Positions 14,065 through 22,180 of a DNA stretch of 37,974 nucleotides are shown piece by piece (the first letter of the stretch is position 1; each line of letters opens with the position of its first letter). Position numbers and translations under genes: made by a program. Below the pieces are notes generated by a model that worked only from the letters and a program-made list of their open reading frames with translations, was not told where the DNA came from and did no database searches. This DNA comes from an uncultured Pseudoflavonifractor sp. Lineage in GTDB: Bacteria; Bacillota; Clostridia; Oscillospirales; Oscillospiraceae. The stretch is from contig NZ_CALXEG010000031.1 in assembly GCF_944387275.1 (NCBI RefSeq), forward strand, positions 1 through 37,974, in the 5' to 3' direction.

Positions 14065-15090
14065 ATGAAGGAAAAACTGGAACAGATCCGCGCCGAGGCC
14101 CTGGCCGCCCTGGCCGGAGCCAAGGACGCCCAGGAGCTGGACGGCCTGCGGGTCAAGTACCTGGGCAAGAAGGGCGAGCTCACCGCCGTCCTGAAGATGA
14201 TGGGCTCCCTGTCCGCCGAGGAGCGGCCCGTTATGGGCCAGCTGGCCAACGAGGTCCGCGAGGCCCTCACCGAGGCCCTCTCCCAGCGGCACAAGGCCAT
14301 CGAGGAGGCCGCCCTCAACCAGCGGCTGGAGGCCGAGAAGCTGGACGTGACCATCCCCGGCAAGCGGCCTGAGCTGGGCCACAAGCACCCCATGTCCATC
14401 GCTCTGGACGAGCTGAAGGAGATCTTCATCGGCATGGGCTTCCAGGTGGCTGAGGGCCCCGAGATCGAACTGGCCGAGTACAACTTCACCAAGCTGAACA
14501 CCGAGGAGGGCCACCCCGCCCGCGAGTGGGGCGACACCTTCTATATCAAGGAGGACTCCTCCCTCCTGCTGCGCACCCAGACCTCCCCCATGCAGGTCCG
14601 GGTCATGGAGAAGCAGAAGCCCCCCATCCGCATCATCGCCCCCGGCCGGGTGTACCGCAAGGACGAGGTGGACGCCACCCACTCCCCCATGTTCCATCAG
14701 GTGGAGGGCCTGGTGGTGGACAAGGGCATCACCATGGCCGACCTGAAGGGCACCCTCAACGCCTTTGTTGAGGCCCTCTACGGCAAGGGCACCAAGACCC
14801 GCTTCCGCCCCCACCACTTCCCCTTCACCGAGCCCTCCTGCGAGGTGGACGTCCAGTGCCACGCCTGCGGCGGCAAGGGCTGCCGGGTGTGCAAGGGCGA
14901 GGGCTGGATCGAGCTGCTGGGCGCCGGCATGGTCCACCCCAAGGTGCTGGAGGGCTGCGGCATCGACACCGATGTGTACTCCGGCTTCGCCTTCGGCATC
15001 GGCGTGGAGCGTATGGCCATGCGCCGCTTCTCCATCACCGACCTGCGGCTCATCTTTGAGAACGACATGCGCTTCCTCAGCCAGTTCTGA
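14065..15090 (+). CDS. pheS: phenylalanyl-tRNA synthetase alpha subunit
   Basis: 341 residues, the usual length. Class II catalytic subunit that charges tRNA-Phe together with PheT. N-terminal coiled-coil arm (1-90) with VKYLGKKGELTAVLK, then the catalytic core: HPMSIALDELKEIFIGMGF (motif 1 region), GRVYRKDEVDATHSPMFHQVEG (motif 2), and GFAFGIGVERMAMRR (motif 3). CHACGGKGCRVC near residue 268 is the Cys-rich insertion found in many bacterial PheS. AAGGAG lies ahead of the ATG. Controlled by the T-box leader upstream. Confidence 0.98.
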   Translation: MKEKLEQIRAEALAALAGAKDAQELDGLRVKYLGKKGELTAVLKMMGSLSAEERPVMGQLANEVREALTEALSQRHKAIEEAALNQRLEAEKLDVTIPGKRPELGHKHPMSIALDELKEIFIGMGFQVAEGPEIELAEYNFTKLNTEEGHPAREWGDTFYIKEDSSLLLRTQTSPMQVRVMEKQKPPIRIIAPGRVYRKDEVDATHSPMFHQVEGLVVDKGITMADLKGTLNAFVEALYGKGTKTRFRPHHFPFTEPSCEVDVQCHACGGKGCRVCKGEGWIELLGAGMVHPKVLEGCGIDTDVYSGFAFGIGVERMAMRRFSITDLRLIFENDMRFLSQF

Positions 15091-15156
15091 GCCTTACCTT
15101 TGAAATACACCGCGTCCCCCGGCTCCCCGGGCGGACGGAAAGGACGAGAATAGAGA

Positions 15157-17559
15157 ATGGATCTTTCGAGAAAATGGCTGGCGGAGTTCGTGGACGTGCC
15201 CGTCGGCGACAAGGAATACTGCGACGCCATGACCCTCTCCGGCTCTAAGGTGGAGGGCGTGACCGTGGAGGGCCAGGAGATCAAGAACGTGGTGGTTGGC
15301 AAGGTGCTGTCCATGGAGCGCCACCCCAACTCCGACCACATGTGGATCTGCCAGGTGGACGCCGGCACCGGTGAGGCCGTCCAGATCGTCACCGGCGCTC
15401 AGAACGTGTCCGTGGGCGACCTGGTGCCCGTGGCCAAGGACGACTCCTGGCTGCCCGGCGGCGTGCACATCACCGCCGGCAAGCTGCGGGGCGAGGCCTC
15501 CAACGGCATGCTGTGCTCCTACAAGGAGCTGGGCATGACCGACCACGACTGGCCCCACAGCGTGGTGGACGGCATCTTCATCCTCCAGAGCGACCCCGAC
15601 CTGGCCGCCAAGAACCCCCAGCCCGGCGACGACATCCCCACCCTGCTGGGCCTGAACGACCACATCGTGGAGTTCGAGATCACCCCCAACCGGCCCGACT
15701 GCCTGAGCGTCATCGGCCTGGCCCGTGAGACCGCCGCCACCTTCGACAAGCCCCTCACCCTCCACACCCCCGAGGTCAAGGGCACCGACGGCACCAGCAT
15801 CGCCGAGCTGCTGGACGTGGAGATCGAGGACCCCACCCTGTGCCCCCGGTACACCGCCCGCATGGTGCGCAACGTGAAGATCGCCCCCTCCCCCCTGTGG
15901 ATGCGGGAGCGGCTGCGTGCCTCCGGCGTGCGCCCCATCAACAACATCGTGGACATCACCAACTACGTCATGCTGGAGTACGGCCAGCCCATGCACGCCT
16001 TTGACTTCTCCTGCGTGGACGGCGGCAAGATCGTGGTCCGCACCGCACGTGAGGGCGAGGTCATCCAGACCCTGGACGGCAACGACCGCAAGCTGACCAC
16101 CTCCATGCTGTGCATCTGCGACGAGCACAAGCCCGTGGGCGTGGCCGGCGTCATGGGCGGTGCCAACTCCGAGATCGTGGGCGACACCGCCATGGTGGTC
16201 TTTGAGTCCGCCAACTTCAACGGCGTGTCCATCCGCCGCACCGCCACCGCCCTGGGCATGCGCACCGACGCCTCCGCCCGGTACGAGAAGGGCCTGGACC
16301 CCATGAACACCTACAAGGGCGTCCAGCGGGCCTGCGAGCTGGTGGAGCTGCTGGGCTGCGGCGAGGTCATTGACGGCGTCATCGACGTCATCGCCGCCGA
16401 CCAGAACCCCCGCACCGTCAAGCTGGAGCCTGAGAAGATCAACGGCCTGCTGGGCACCGATATCTCCGAGGAGGAGATGCGCGCCATGCTCAAGCGGCTG
16501 GACTTCACCCTGGACGGCGACAGCATCATCGTCCCCTCCTGGCGCAGCGACGTGGAGCACTACTCCGACATCGCCGAGGAGGTGGCCCGTCTCCACGGCT
16601 ACGACAAGATTCCCGTCACCCTGATGAAGGGCGAGACCACCCAGGGCGGCTACACCGAGAAGCAGAAGGCCGAGCGCAAGCTGGGCACCCTGTGCCGCAG
16701 CTTCGGCTTCAGCGAGATTATCACCTACTCCTTCATCTCCCCCTCCTACTACGACAAAATCCGGCTGCCCGCCGACTCTCCCAAGCGCAAGTCCGTGACC
16801 ATCCTCAACCCCCTGGGCGAGGACACCAGTGTCATGCGCACCACCGCCCTGCCCTCCATGCTGGAGACCCTGGCCCGCAACTTCAGCTACCGCAACAAGA
16901 GCGCCAAGCTGTACGAGCTGGCCACCGTCTACACCCCCGTGGAGGGCCAGGACCTGGCCGATGAGCAGCAGATGCTCTCCCTGGGCGCCTACGGCGACGG
17001 CATGGACTTCTTCACCTTCAAGGGCGCGGTGGAGGCCATTCTGGCGGCCATGAACGTGAAGAACGTGACCTTTGAGGCCCGCAGCGACATCGGCGCCTTC
17101 CACCCCGGCCGCTGCGCCGAGGTGAAGGCCAACGGCGTGATGCTGGGCGTATTCGGCCAGCTCCACCCCCTCACCGCTCAGAACTACGGCATGGACTGCG
17201 ACGTGTTCGCCGCCCAGCTCCAGTTCAAGGATCTGATGGCCCAGCGGGCCCCCGAGGCCCGGTATGAGCCTCTCCCCCGCTTCCCCAGCGTGACCCGCGA
17301 CATCGCCGTGGTGTGCGATACCGCCGTCACCGTGGCCCAGCTGGAGGACTGCATCTTCCGGGGCGCCAAGGGCCTGCTGAAGGAAGTGGAGCTCTTCGAC
17401 ATCTACACCGGCGCGCCCATCCCCGCCGGCAAGAAGAGCGTGGCCTTCAACCTGGTCCTCCGGGCCGACGACCGCTCCCTCACCGCCGCCGAGGCGGATG
17501 AAGATGTGAAGAGCGTACTGGCCCTCCTGGAGTCCGAGCTGGGTGCTGTCCTGCGCTGA
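15157..17559 (+). CDS. pheT: phenylalanyl-tRNA synthetase beta subunit
   Basis: 800 residues, full length. Domains in order: EMAP/tRNA-binding domain (about 40-150) with HPNSDHMWICQVDAG, B3/B4 editing region (about 210-385) with PNRPDCLSVIGLARE, B5 (about 400-470), catalytic-like B6-B7 (about 475-680) and the C-terminal FDX-ACB anticodon-binding domain (about 705-800) with RFPSVTRDIAVV. It starts 66 bp after pheS and shares its T-box control. Its last 71 bp are duplicated 204 bp downstream with two synonymous changes. Confidence 0.98.
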   Translation: MDLSRKWLAEFVDVPVGDKEYCDAMTLSGSKVEGVTVEGQEIKNVVVGKVLSMERHPNSDHMWICQVDAGTGEAVQIVTGAQNVSVGDLVPVAKDDSWLPGGVHITAGKLRGEASNGMLCSYKELGMTDHDWPHSVVDGIFILQSDPDLAAKNPQPGDDIPTLLGLNDHIVEFEITPNRPDCLSVIGLARETAATFDKPLTLHTPEVKGTDGTSIAELLDVEIEDPTLCPRYTARMVRNVKIAPSPLWMRERLRASGVRPINNIVDITNYVMLEYGQPMHAFDFSCVDGGKIVVRTAREGEVIQTLDGNDRKLTTSMLCICDEHKPVGVAGVMGGANSEIVGDTAMVVFESANFNGVSIRRTATALGMRTDASARYEKGLDPMNTYKGVQRACELVELLGCGEVIDGVIDVIAADQNPRTVKLEPEKINGLLGTDISEEEMRAMLKRLDFTLDGDSIIVPSWRSDVEHYSDIAEEVARLHGYDKIPVTLMKGETTQGGYTEKQKAERKLGTLCRSFGFSEIITYSFISPSYYDKIRLPADSPKRKSVTILNPLGEDTSVMRTTALPSMLETLARNFSYRNKSAKLYELATVYTPVEGQDLADEQQMLSLGAYGDGMDFFTFKGAVEAILAAMNVKNVTFEARSDIGAFHPGRCAEVKANGVMLGVFGQLHPLTAQNYGMDCDVFAAQLQFKDLMAQRAPEARYEPLPRFPSVTRDIAVVCDTAVTVAQLEDCIFRGAKGLLKEVELFDIYTGAPIPAGKKSVAFNLVLRADDRSLTAAEADEDVKSVLALLESELGAVLR

Positions 17560-17768
17560 CTTCCTCGCCTCGGCGCTCCGCGCGTCAGCGCGTCCAAGCG
17601 TTTTGCCCCGGCAAAACCTTGCTCATGGGCGGATTCACTCCGCCCATTGAGATAAGATTCCGGGGTCCCTGGGGAAGGCCGCGCCTTTCCCGGGGCGGCG
17701 GATGAGGATGTGAAGAGCGTGCTGGCCCTCCTGGAGTCCGAGCTGGGTGCTGTCCTGCGCTGACTTCC
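17494..17768 (+). repeat. 71-bp direct repeat of the pheT 3' end around a hairpin-rich insert
   Basis: 17494-17564 (end of pheT including its stop) recurs at 17698-17768 with two substitutions, both at third codon positions and synonymous (GAA/GAG, GTA/GTG). The 133 bp between hold three hairpins: GTTTTGCC/GGCAAAAC, ATGGGCGGA/TCCGCCCAT, and GGGGAAGGC/GCCTTTCCC. The unit resembles an insertion that kept or restored the gene end. Confidence 0.9.
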
Positions 17769-17928
17769 CCGAGAACGGCGGCTTGGGCGGCCCCCTGCCC
17801 CCCAAGCCGTCCGTCCAGCCCAAAAATACACGTTTGCTCCCCGCATACGCCGGTCCGCCGCTGTCCTGCGCCGGTCTTTCTGTGCCCCGGCAAGGATTAA
17901 ATCTTTTATTAATTTTCCCATACCCCCC
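17769..17928. other. intergenic, no gene seen
   Basis: After the second pheT-end copy the sequence up to the ireB promoter shows no credible coding frame on either strand. It becomes AT-rich near 17895. Confidence 0.5.
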
Positions 17929-17957
17929 TTTACACCTCAAGGGATTTCGGGTAGAAT
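17929..17957 (+). promoter_or_regulatory. promoter of ireB
   Basis: TTTACA (17929-17934), 17-bp spacer, TAGAAT (17952-17957), 48 bp before the start codon. Confidence 0.65.
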
Positions 17958-18004
17958 AGGAAACAGTTACAGGCTGTCCACAGCCTTGGGAGGTGTACCC
18001 GATT

Positions 18005-18259
18005 ATGGAGATAGACTACACAAGAAAATTCAGTCTCAACTATGACAAAGGCCAGGAGATCAAGGATATTCTCACGTCTGTCTACAACTCTCTTCAGGAG
18101 AAGGGCTACAACCCCATCAATCAGATCGTGGGTTATATCCTCTCTGAAGACCCCACTTATATCACCAATTACAACAACGCCCGCGCGTTGATTCGCCGTC
18201 TCGACCGGGACGAGCTGCTCCAGGAGCTGGTGAAAAAGTATCTGGATCTGGCAGACTGA
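18005..18259 (+). CDS. ireB: IreB-family regulatory protein (UPF0297)
   Basis: 84 residues, the usual family size. It has the conserved core [41 protein letters not shown]-type sequence (residues about 14-50) and [20 protein letters not shown] (about 54-74). IreB of Enterococcus is phosphorylated by the PASTA kinase IreK and affects cephalosporin tolerance. The start ATG at 18005 is chosen because GGGAGGTG lies just before it, and this site overlaps the alternative GTG at 17993. In many Firmicutes the gene neighbours ruvX and a DUF1292 gene; here it stands alone between its own promoter and terminator. Confidence 0.9.
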   Translation: MEIDYTRKFSLNYDKGQEIKDILTSVYNSLQEKGYNPINQIVGYILSEDPTYITNYNNARALIRRLDRDELLQELVKKYLDLAD

Positions 18260-18277
18260 TTGGTTTGCGTCCAAAAA

Positions 18278-18308
18278 AGCGGAAGGCTGTGCGCCTTCCG
18301 CTTTTTTT
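18278..18308 (+). terminator. terminator of ireB
   Basis: AGCGGAAGGC (18278-18287) pairs with GCCTTCCGCT (18293-18302), followed by TTTTTT. Confidence 0.85.
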
Positions 18309-18329
18309 CTCTCCTTTTTCGGTTATCTC

Positions 18330-18358
18330 TTGAAATTTATAGGAATTGGTGATATTAT
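18330..18358 (+). promoter_or_regulatory. promoter of the GGDEF-like gene
   Basis: TTGAAA (18330-18335), 17-bp spacer, TATTAT (18353-18358). Confidence 0.6.
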
Positions 18359-18408
18359 ATCTAAATAAAGCACATATTATATAAAATATATAACCAGGAG
18401 GCATTCTT

Positions 18409-18885
18409 ATGACCGTTTTGTCTGGAAATGCCAAAGGCATCCATATTGATATGAAGCGCATCCGCCAGGACCTGACCGAGGACTCCCTGGCGCCCGGGGC
18501 CTACTGCCAGGATTACGACAGCTTCCGCCGGATCTTCCGCTTTGTGGCGCGCGGCCTGCGCCGCAGCAGCTCCAGCGCCTATATCATCCTCCTGACCCTC
18601 ACCGACAAAAACGGCGACTTCATCCCCCTGGAAAACCGGAAGCGGTACATGGAGATGCTGCACCAGGTTATCCAGCGCTCCGTCCGGGCGGGCGACGTGT
18701 TCACCCAGTACAGCAGCTGCCAGTTCCTGCTCATGGTGCTGGACGCCTCCCGGGAGAACGCCCTCCAGATCGGCCAGCGCATCCAGACGGAATTCCAGGC
18801 CCTCACCCCGGAGGGCCCGGCCATCTGCCTGGAGCACGACGTCTCCCCTCTCCGCCCCGCGGGCGGCGAGGACCCGGAGGCCTGA
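18409..18885 (+). CDS. small protein with a degenerate GGDEF-like domain
   Basis: 158 residues, ribosome binding site AGGAGG. Residues about 45-140 follow the GGDEF fold order: YIILLTLTDKNGDF (first strand), a helix with MEMLHQVIQRSVRAGDVFTQYSSCQFLLMVL-type sequence, then ENALQIGQRIQTEFQAL. The signature site reads SSCQF where an active cyclase has GGDEF, so cyclic-di-GMP synthesis is very unlikely. It may bind a nucleotide or act as a regulator. No sensor or membrane domain is attached. Single-gene unit with its own promoter and terminator. Confidence 0.72.
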   Translation: MTVLSGNAKGIHIDMKRIRQDLTEDSLAPGAYCQDYDSFRRIFRFVARGLRRSSSSAYIILLTLTDKNGDFIPLENRKRYMEMLHQVIQRSVRAGDVFTQYSSCQFLLMVLDASRENALQIGQRIQTEFQALTPEGPAICLEHDVSPLRPAGGEDPEA

Positions 18886-18903
18886 GCATCCCCATCACAG
18901 CGC

Positions 18904-18940
18904 AAAAAGGCGCGGAGCACTGGGCTCCGCGCCTTTTTTA
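18904..18940. terminator. bidirectional terminator
   Basis: AAAAAGGCGCGGAGC (18904-18918) pairs fully with GCTCCGCGCCTTTTT (18924-18938); T runs on both strands. It serves the GGDEF-like gene and the convergent lysC. Confidence 0.9.
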
Positions 18941-18955
18941 TGCCTTTTAGGGGTC

Positions 18956-20182
18956 TTACACGTTCCCGCCGAACTCGGAGAAGAACTTGTTGTGGATGGC
19001 CTGTACCGCCCGGTCCGCGTCGTCCGCGTCCACCAGGACGGACACCTTGATCTCGCTGGTGGAGATCATGTTGATGTTGATGCCCGCATTGTACAGCGCC
19101 TCAAACATGAGGGAGGCCACGCCGGGGTTGTTGATCATGCCGGCGCCCACGATGGACACCTTGGCGATGTCGTCGCTGACGTCGATGTGGTCAAAGCCCA
19201 GGTAGGACTTGTTCTCCTCCAGCAGGCGCTTGGCCTCGTCCTTGTCGCTCTTGTGGACCGTAAAGCTGATGTCCTTGGTGTCGCCCCGGCCGATGGACTG
19301 GAGGATGATGTCCACGTTGATCCTGGCCTTGGCCAGCAGGGAGAAAATCTTAAAGGCAATGCCCGGAGTATCGGCCAGGCCCACCAGGGCCAGCCGGGCC
19401 ACGTCCTTGTCCTTGGCTACACCGCTCACATGCGTCTTTTCCACGTTCTTCACGACCTCCTTGACTTTGGTCCCGGGGTTGCCCGAGAAGCTGGAGAGCA
19501 CCTCCAGATTGACATTGTACCGCTTTGCCATTTCGACGGACCGGTTGTGGAGCACCTGGGCGCCCAGCGTGGCCAGCTCCAGCATCTCGTCGAAGGTGAT
19601 CTCGTCCAGTTTTTTCGCGCCCTCCACATGGCGGGGGTCGGCGGTATAGACGCCGTCCACGTCGGTGTAGATCTGGCACAGGTCCGCGTGCAGGGTGGCC
19701 GCCAGCGCAACGGCGGAGGTGTCCGACCCGCCGCGGCCCAGGGTGGTGATGTCGTCGTACTTGTTGATGCCCTGGAAGCCGGTGACGATCACGATGCACT
19801 TCTTGTCCAGCTCGGCCAGGATGCGCTCCGGCGCCACCCGCTTGATGCGGGCGTTGGAGTAGGCCGAATTGGTGCGCACGCCGGCCTGCCAGCCGGTGAG
19901 GGAGATGACCGGATAGCCCATGGCCTCGATGGCCATGGCGCACAGAGAACAGGAGATCTGCTCGCCGGTGGACAGGAGCATATCCATCTCCCGCTTGGAG
20001 CCGTTGGGGTTGATCTCCGCGGCCTTGGCGATCAGGTCGTCGGTGGTGTCGCCCTGGGCGGACAGCACCGCCACCACGCTATGTCCACGGCGGTAGGTCT
20101 CGGTGATGATGCGGGCCACGTTGCGGATCCTGTCCGCGTTCGCCACCGAACTTCCGCCAAATTTCTGTACAATGAGTCCCAT
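18956..20182 (-). CDS. lysC: aspartate kinase
   Basis: 408 residues. Phosphorylates aspartate, the first step to lysine, threonine and methionine. Kinase domain with VQKFGGSSVANADRI (about 4-18), LLSTGEQIS, and TLGRGGSDTSAVALAA (about 168-183); two C-terminal ACT domains (about 265-400) with LVGLADTPGIAFKIFSLLA and VSIVGAGMINNPGVASLMFEAL, the usual allosteric site for lysine or threonine. Third gene of the pheB-hom-lysC unit, 127 bp after hom; the gap is GC-rich with small palindromes. The start has only a weak GGGGG site. Confidence 0.96.
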   Translation of the reverse strand: MGLIVQKFGGSSVANADRIRNVARIITETYRRGHSVVAVLSAQGDTTDDLIAKAAEINPNGSKREMDMLLSTGEQISCSLCAMAIEAMGYPVISLTGWQAGVRTNSAYSNARIKRVAPERILAELDKKCIVIVTGFQGINKYDDITTLGRGGSDTSAVALAATLHADLCQIYTDVDGVYTADPRHVEGAKKLDEITFDEMLELATLGAQVLHNRSVEMAKRYNVNLEVLSSFSGNPGTKVKEVVKNVEKTHVSGVAKDKDVARLALVGLADTPGIAFKIFSLLAKARINVDIILQSIGRGDTKDISFTVHKSDKDEAKRLLEENKSYLGFDHIDVSDDIAKVSIVGAGMINNPGVASLMFEALYNAGININMISTSEIKVSVLVDADDADRAVQAIHNKFFSEFGGNV

Positions 20183-20309
20183 TTCTATGTACCCCCAATG
20201 AGTGTGTTTCTCGGCGGCACGCCGGAAACGCCGGCCTGGCCCCGGCCCTGTCCGGCCCGGTCCAGGCCCTGTTCCGCCTGCCCTATTCTATGCCGCCGGG
20301 CAGCCGCTG

Positions 20310-21524
20310 TCAATCCAGAACGCGGAAGAGAGAGAGCTTTTCCAGACCGGCCAGCTTGCTCTCCACCTGGCTCCGGGTCATGGGACCGGTGAGGAACGCG
20401 GTCTCCTTCGCCGGCGCGCCCGCACGGGCCAGGAAGTTCACATCCCCAAAGGCCGCCCGCACGGCATCGGCGTCCGCAGACGCACGGACATACCAGGGGC
20501 TCTCCAGGCCGTCCGTGGGGGCCACCACGTCGTCCCCGCCGGGACCCCAGGCCATATACTTCATGGACTTGATGTGCCGGGCAGCGTCCATCACGTCGGC
20601 CACCACCGCGCTGGCCGTGGGCAGCTTGCCCGCGCCCCGGCCGTAGAACATCACGTCGCCCACCGCGTCGCCCCGGACCGTGATGGCGTTGAACACGTCC
20701 TCCACGCCGCTCAGGGGGTCCTCGCCGCTGACCAGATGGGGCGCCACATAGGCGCACACCCGGCCGTCCGGCTGGCGGATGGCCCGGCCCAGCAGCTTGA
20801 TCTTCCGCCCGCAGGCGTCGGCATAGGCCACGTCGGCCAGGGTCACCTTGGTGATGCCCTCGGTGGGCACCTGGTCGGGGTAGATGTGCCGCCCAAAGGC
20901 CAGAGCGCCCAGGATGCAGATCTTCCGGCAGGCGTCCTCGCCCTCGATGTCGGCGGTGGGGTCCTTCTCGGCGTAGCCGTTCTGCTGGGCCTCCTTCAGC
21001 GCCGCCTCAAAGGACAGGCCCGCCTTGATCATCCGGGTCAGGATGTAGTTGGTGGTGCCGTTAAGGATACCGCAGATCTCCTGGATCTCGTTGGCCGCCA
21101 GGCAGCGGCTCAGGGGGCGGATGATGGGGATGCCGCCGCCCACGCTGGCCTCAAAGAGATAGCTCACGCCGTGCTCCTTGGCCAGGCTCAGCAGGTCGTA
21201 GCCGCAGGTGGCCACCAGCTCCTTGTTGGAGGTCACCACGCTCTTGCCCGCCTTCAGGGCCCGCTCGGTGAATTCACGGGCGATCTTGGCGCCGCCGATG
21301 GTCTCCACCACGATGTTGACCTCAGGGTCGTTCTCAATCACGCTGAAGTCGTGGACGATCTTGTCCCCAAAGGGGCTGTCCGGGAAGTCACGCACATCCA
21401 GGATGTATTTCAGGCAGACGGGATTGTGGACCTTCTCGTCAATGTGGGTGTGGTTTTTGGTCAGCACCTCGGCCACGCCGGAGCCCACCGTGCCAAAGCC
21501 CAGAATCGCTACATTTACTGTCAT
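20310..21524 (-). CDS. hom: homoserine dehydrogenase
   Basis: 404 residues. Reduces aspartate semialdehyde to homoserine. Rossmann domain with VAILGFGTVGSGVAEVL (4-20) and TSNKELVATCG; catalytic domain with GGGIPIIRPL (about 148-157), LNGTTNYILTRM, and the conserved GRGAGKLPTASAVVAD. The C-terminal ACT-like part (about 348-404) is shorter than in the 430-residue Bacillus enzyme, so feedback control may be weaker or different. Ribosome binding site AGAGGAAG. 43 bp after pheB. Confidence 0.96.
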   Translation of the reverse strand: MTVNVAILGFGTVGSGVAEVLTKNHTHIDEKVHNPVCLKYILDVRDFPDSPFGDKIVHDFSVIENDPEVNIVVETIGGAKIAREFTERALKAGKSVVTSNKELVATCGYDLLSLAKEHGVSYLFEASVGGGIPIIRPLSRCLAANEIQEICGILNGTTNYILTRMIKAGLSFEAALKEAQQNGYAEKDPTADIEGEDACRKICILGALAFGRHIYPDQVPTEGITKVTLADVAYADACGRKIKLLGRAIRQPDGRVCAYVAPHLVSGEDPLSGVEDVFNAITVRGDAVGDVMFYGRGAGKLPTASAVVADVMDAARHIKSMKYMAWGPGGDDVVAPTDGLESPWYVRASADADAVRAAFGDVNFLARAGAPAKETAFLTGPMTRSQVESKLAGLEKLSLFRVLD

Positions 21525-21567
21525 ACCATTCTTCCTCTCTGTATCGCTGTAATGGGCCCGGCGGTCC

Positions 21568-22008
21568 TTACCCCGCCAGGATCTCGCATCGGATCACGCC
21601 CTCCTGGGCGGCCACCCGGTTCATCAGGTCCTCCACCGGCTCCTCCAGTCCGGAGGTCTCCGCGCCGATGGTCACCGCCGCGCAGCCGCTCACCGGGATG
21701 CCCTGGTTGATGGTGAGAATATTCCCACCCGTCCGGGCAAAGATATTCAGGACCGCGGAGAGTACCCCCGGCTCATCCTTCATCATGATCTGGAAGGTGA
21801 CGATCCGCCCGTTGAGCATGTCGTTGAAGGGCCGGACCGCATCCTTATACTTATAAAAGGCGCTGCGGCTGATGCCCGCCACCTTGGTGGCCCGGTTGAC
21901 GGTGTCCGCCTCTCCGGTCTCCAGCATCCGCTTGGCCTCGGCCACCTTGAGGAACACCTCAGGCAACGCCTCCGCATCCACAATGAAGTATTTGGGTTTC
22001 TTCGCCAT
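21568..22008 (-). CDS. pheB: PheB-type ACT domain protein (UPF0735)
   Basis: 146 residues from ATG 22008, where AGGAGG fits; a longer frame from 22104 is unsupported. The N-terminal helical part (KYFIVDAEALPEVFLKVAEAK, then GISRSAFYKYKDAVRPF) looks like a small DNA-binding helix-turn-helix, and the C-terminal ACT domain (about 70-146) has VTFQIMMKDEPGVLSAVLNIFA and ILTINQGIPVSG. The family (Bacillus PheB/YszB) sits ahead of hom or phenylalanine genes and is thought to be an amino-acid-sensing regulator; the ligand is not known. It is the first gene of the hom-lysC operon. Confidence 0.9.
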   Translation of the reverse strand: MAKKPKYFIVDAEALPEVFLKVAEAKRMLETGEADTVNRATKVAGISRSAFYKYKDAVRPFNDMLNGRIVTFQIMMKDEPGVLSAVLNIFARTGGNILTINQGIPVSGCAAVTIGAETSGLEEPVEDLMNRVAAQEGVIRCEILAG

Positions 22009-22069
22009 TCTATGCAGCCTCCTGGCTTCTTGTCTTTGCAACAAGGTCATTTGTCTGTGTGTGGACTCC

Positions 22070-22098
22070 ATTTTAGCACAGTAAAGGGGCAAACGCAA
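22070..22098 (-). promoter_or_regulatory. promoter of the pheB-hom-lysC operon
   Basis: Minus strand TTGCGT (22093-22098), 17-bp spacer, TAAAAT (22070-22075), about 60 bp before pheB. Confidence 0.6.
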
Positions 22099-22180
22099 CC
22101 CCAAACCGCTGGGCAGATTCCCACAGATTTCCGCCCTCTCAATCCCTATATTCCGTCATTTTTCACAGGAGGTCCTGTCC

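Noticed and set aside
15094-17166. 690-codon minus-strand frame across pheT
   Set aside because: Antisense shadow of pheT caused by GC-rich third positions; no start signal or domain.
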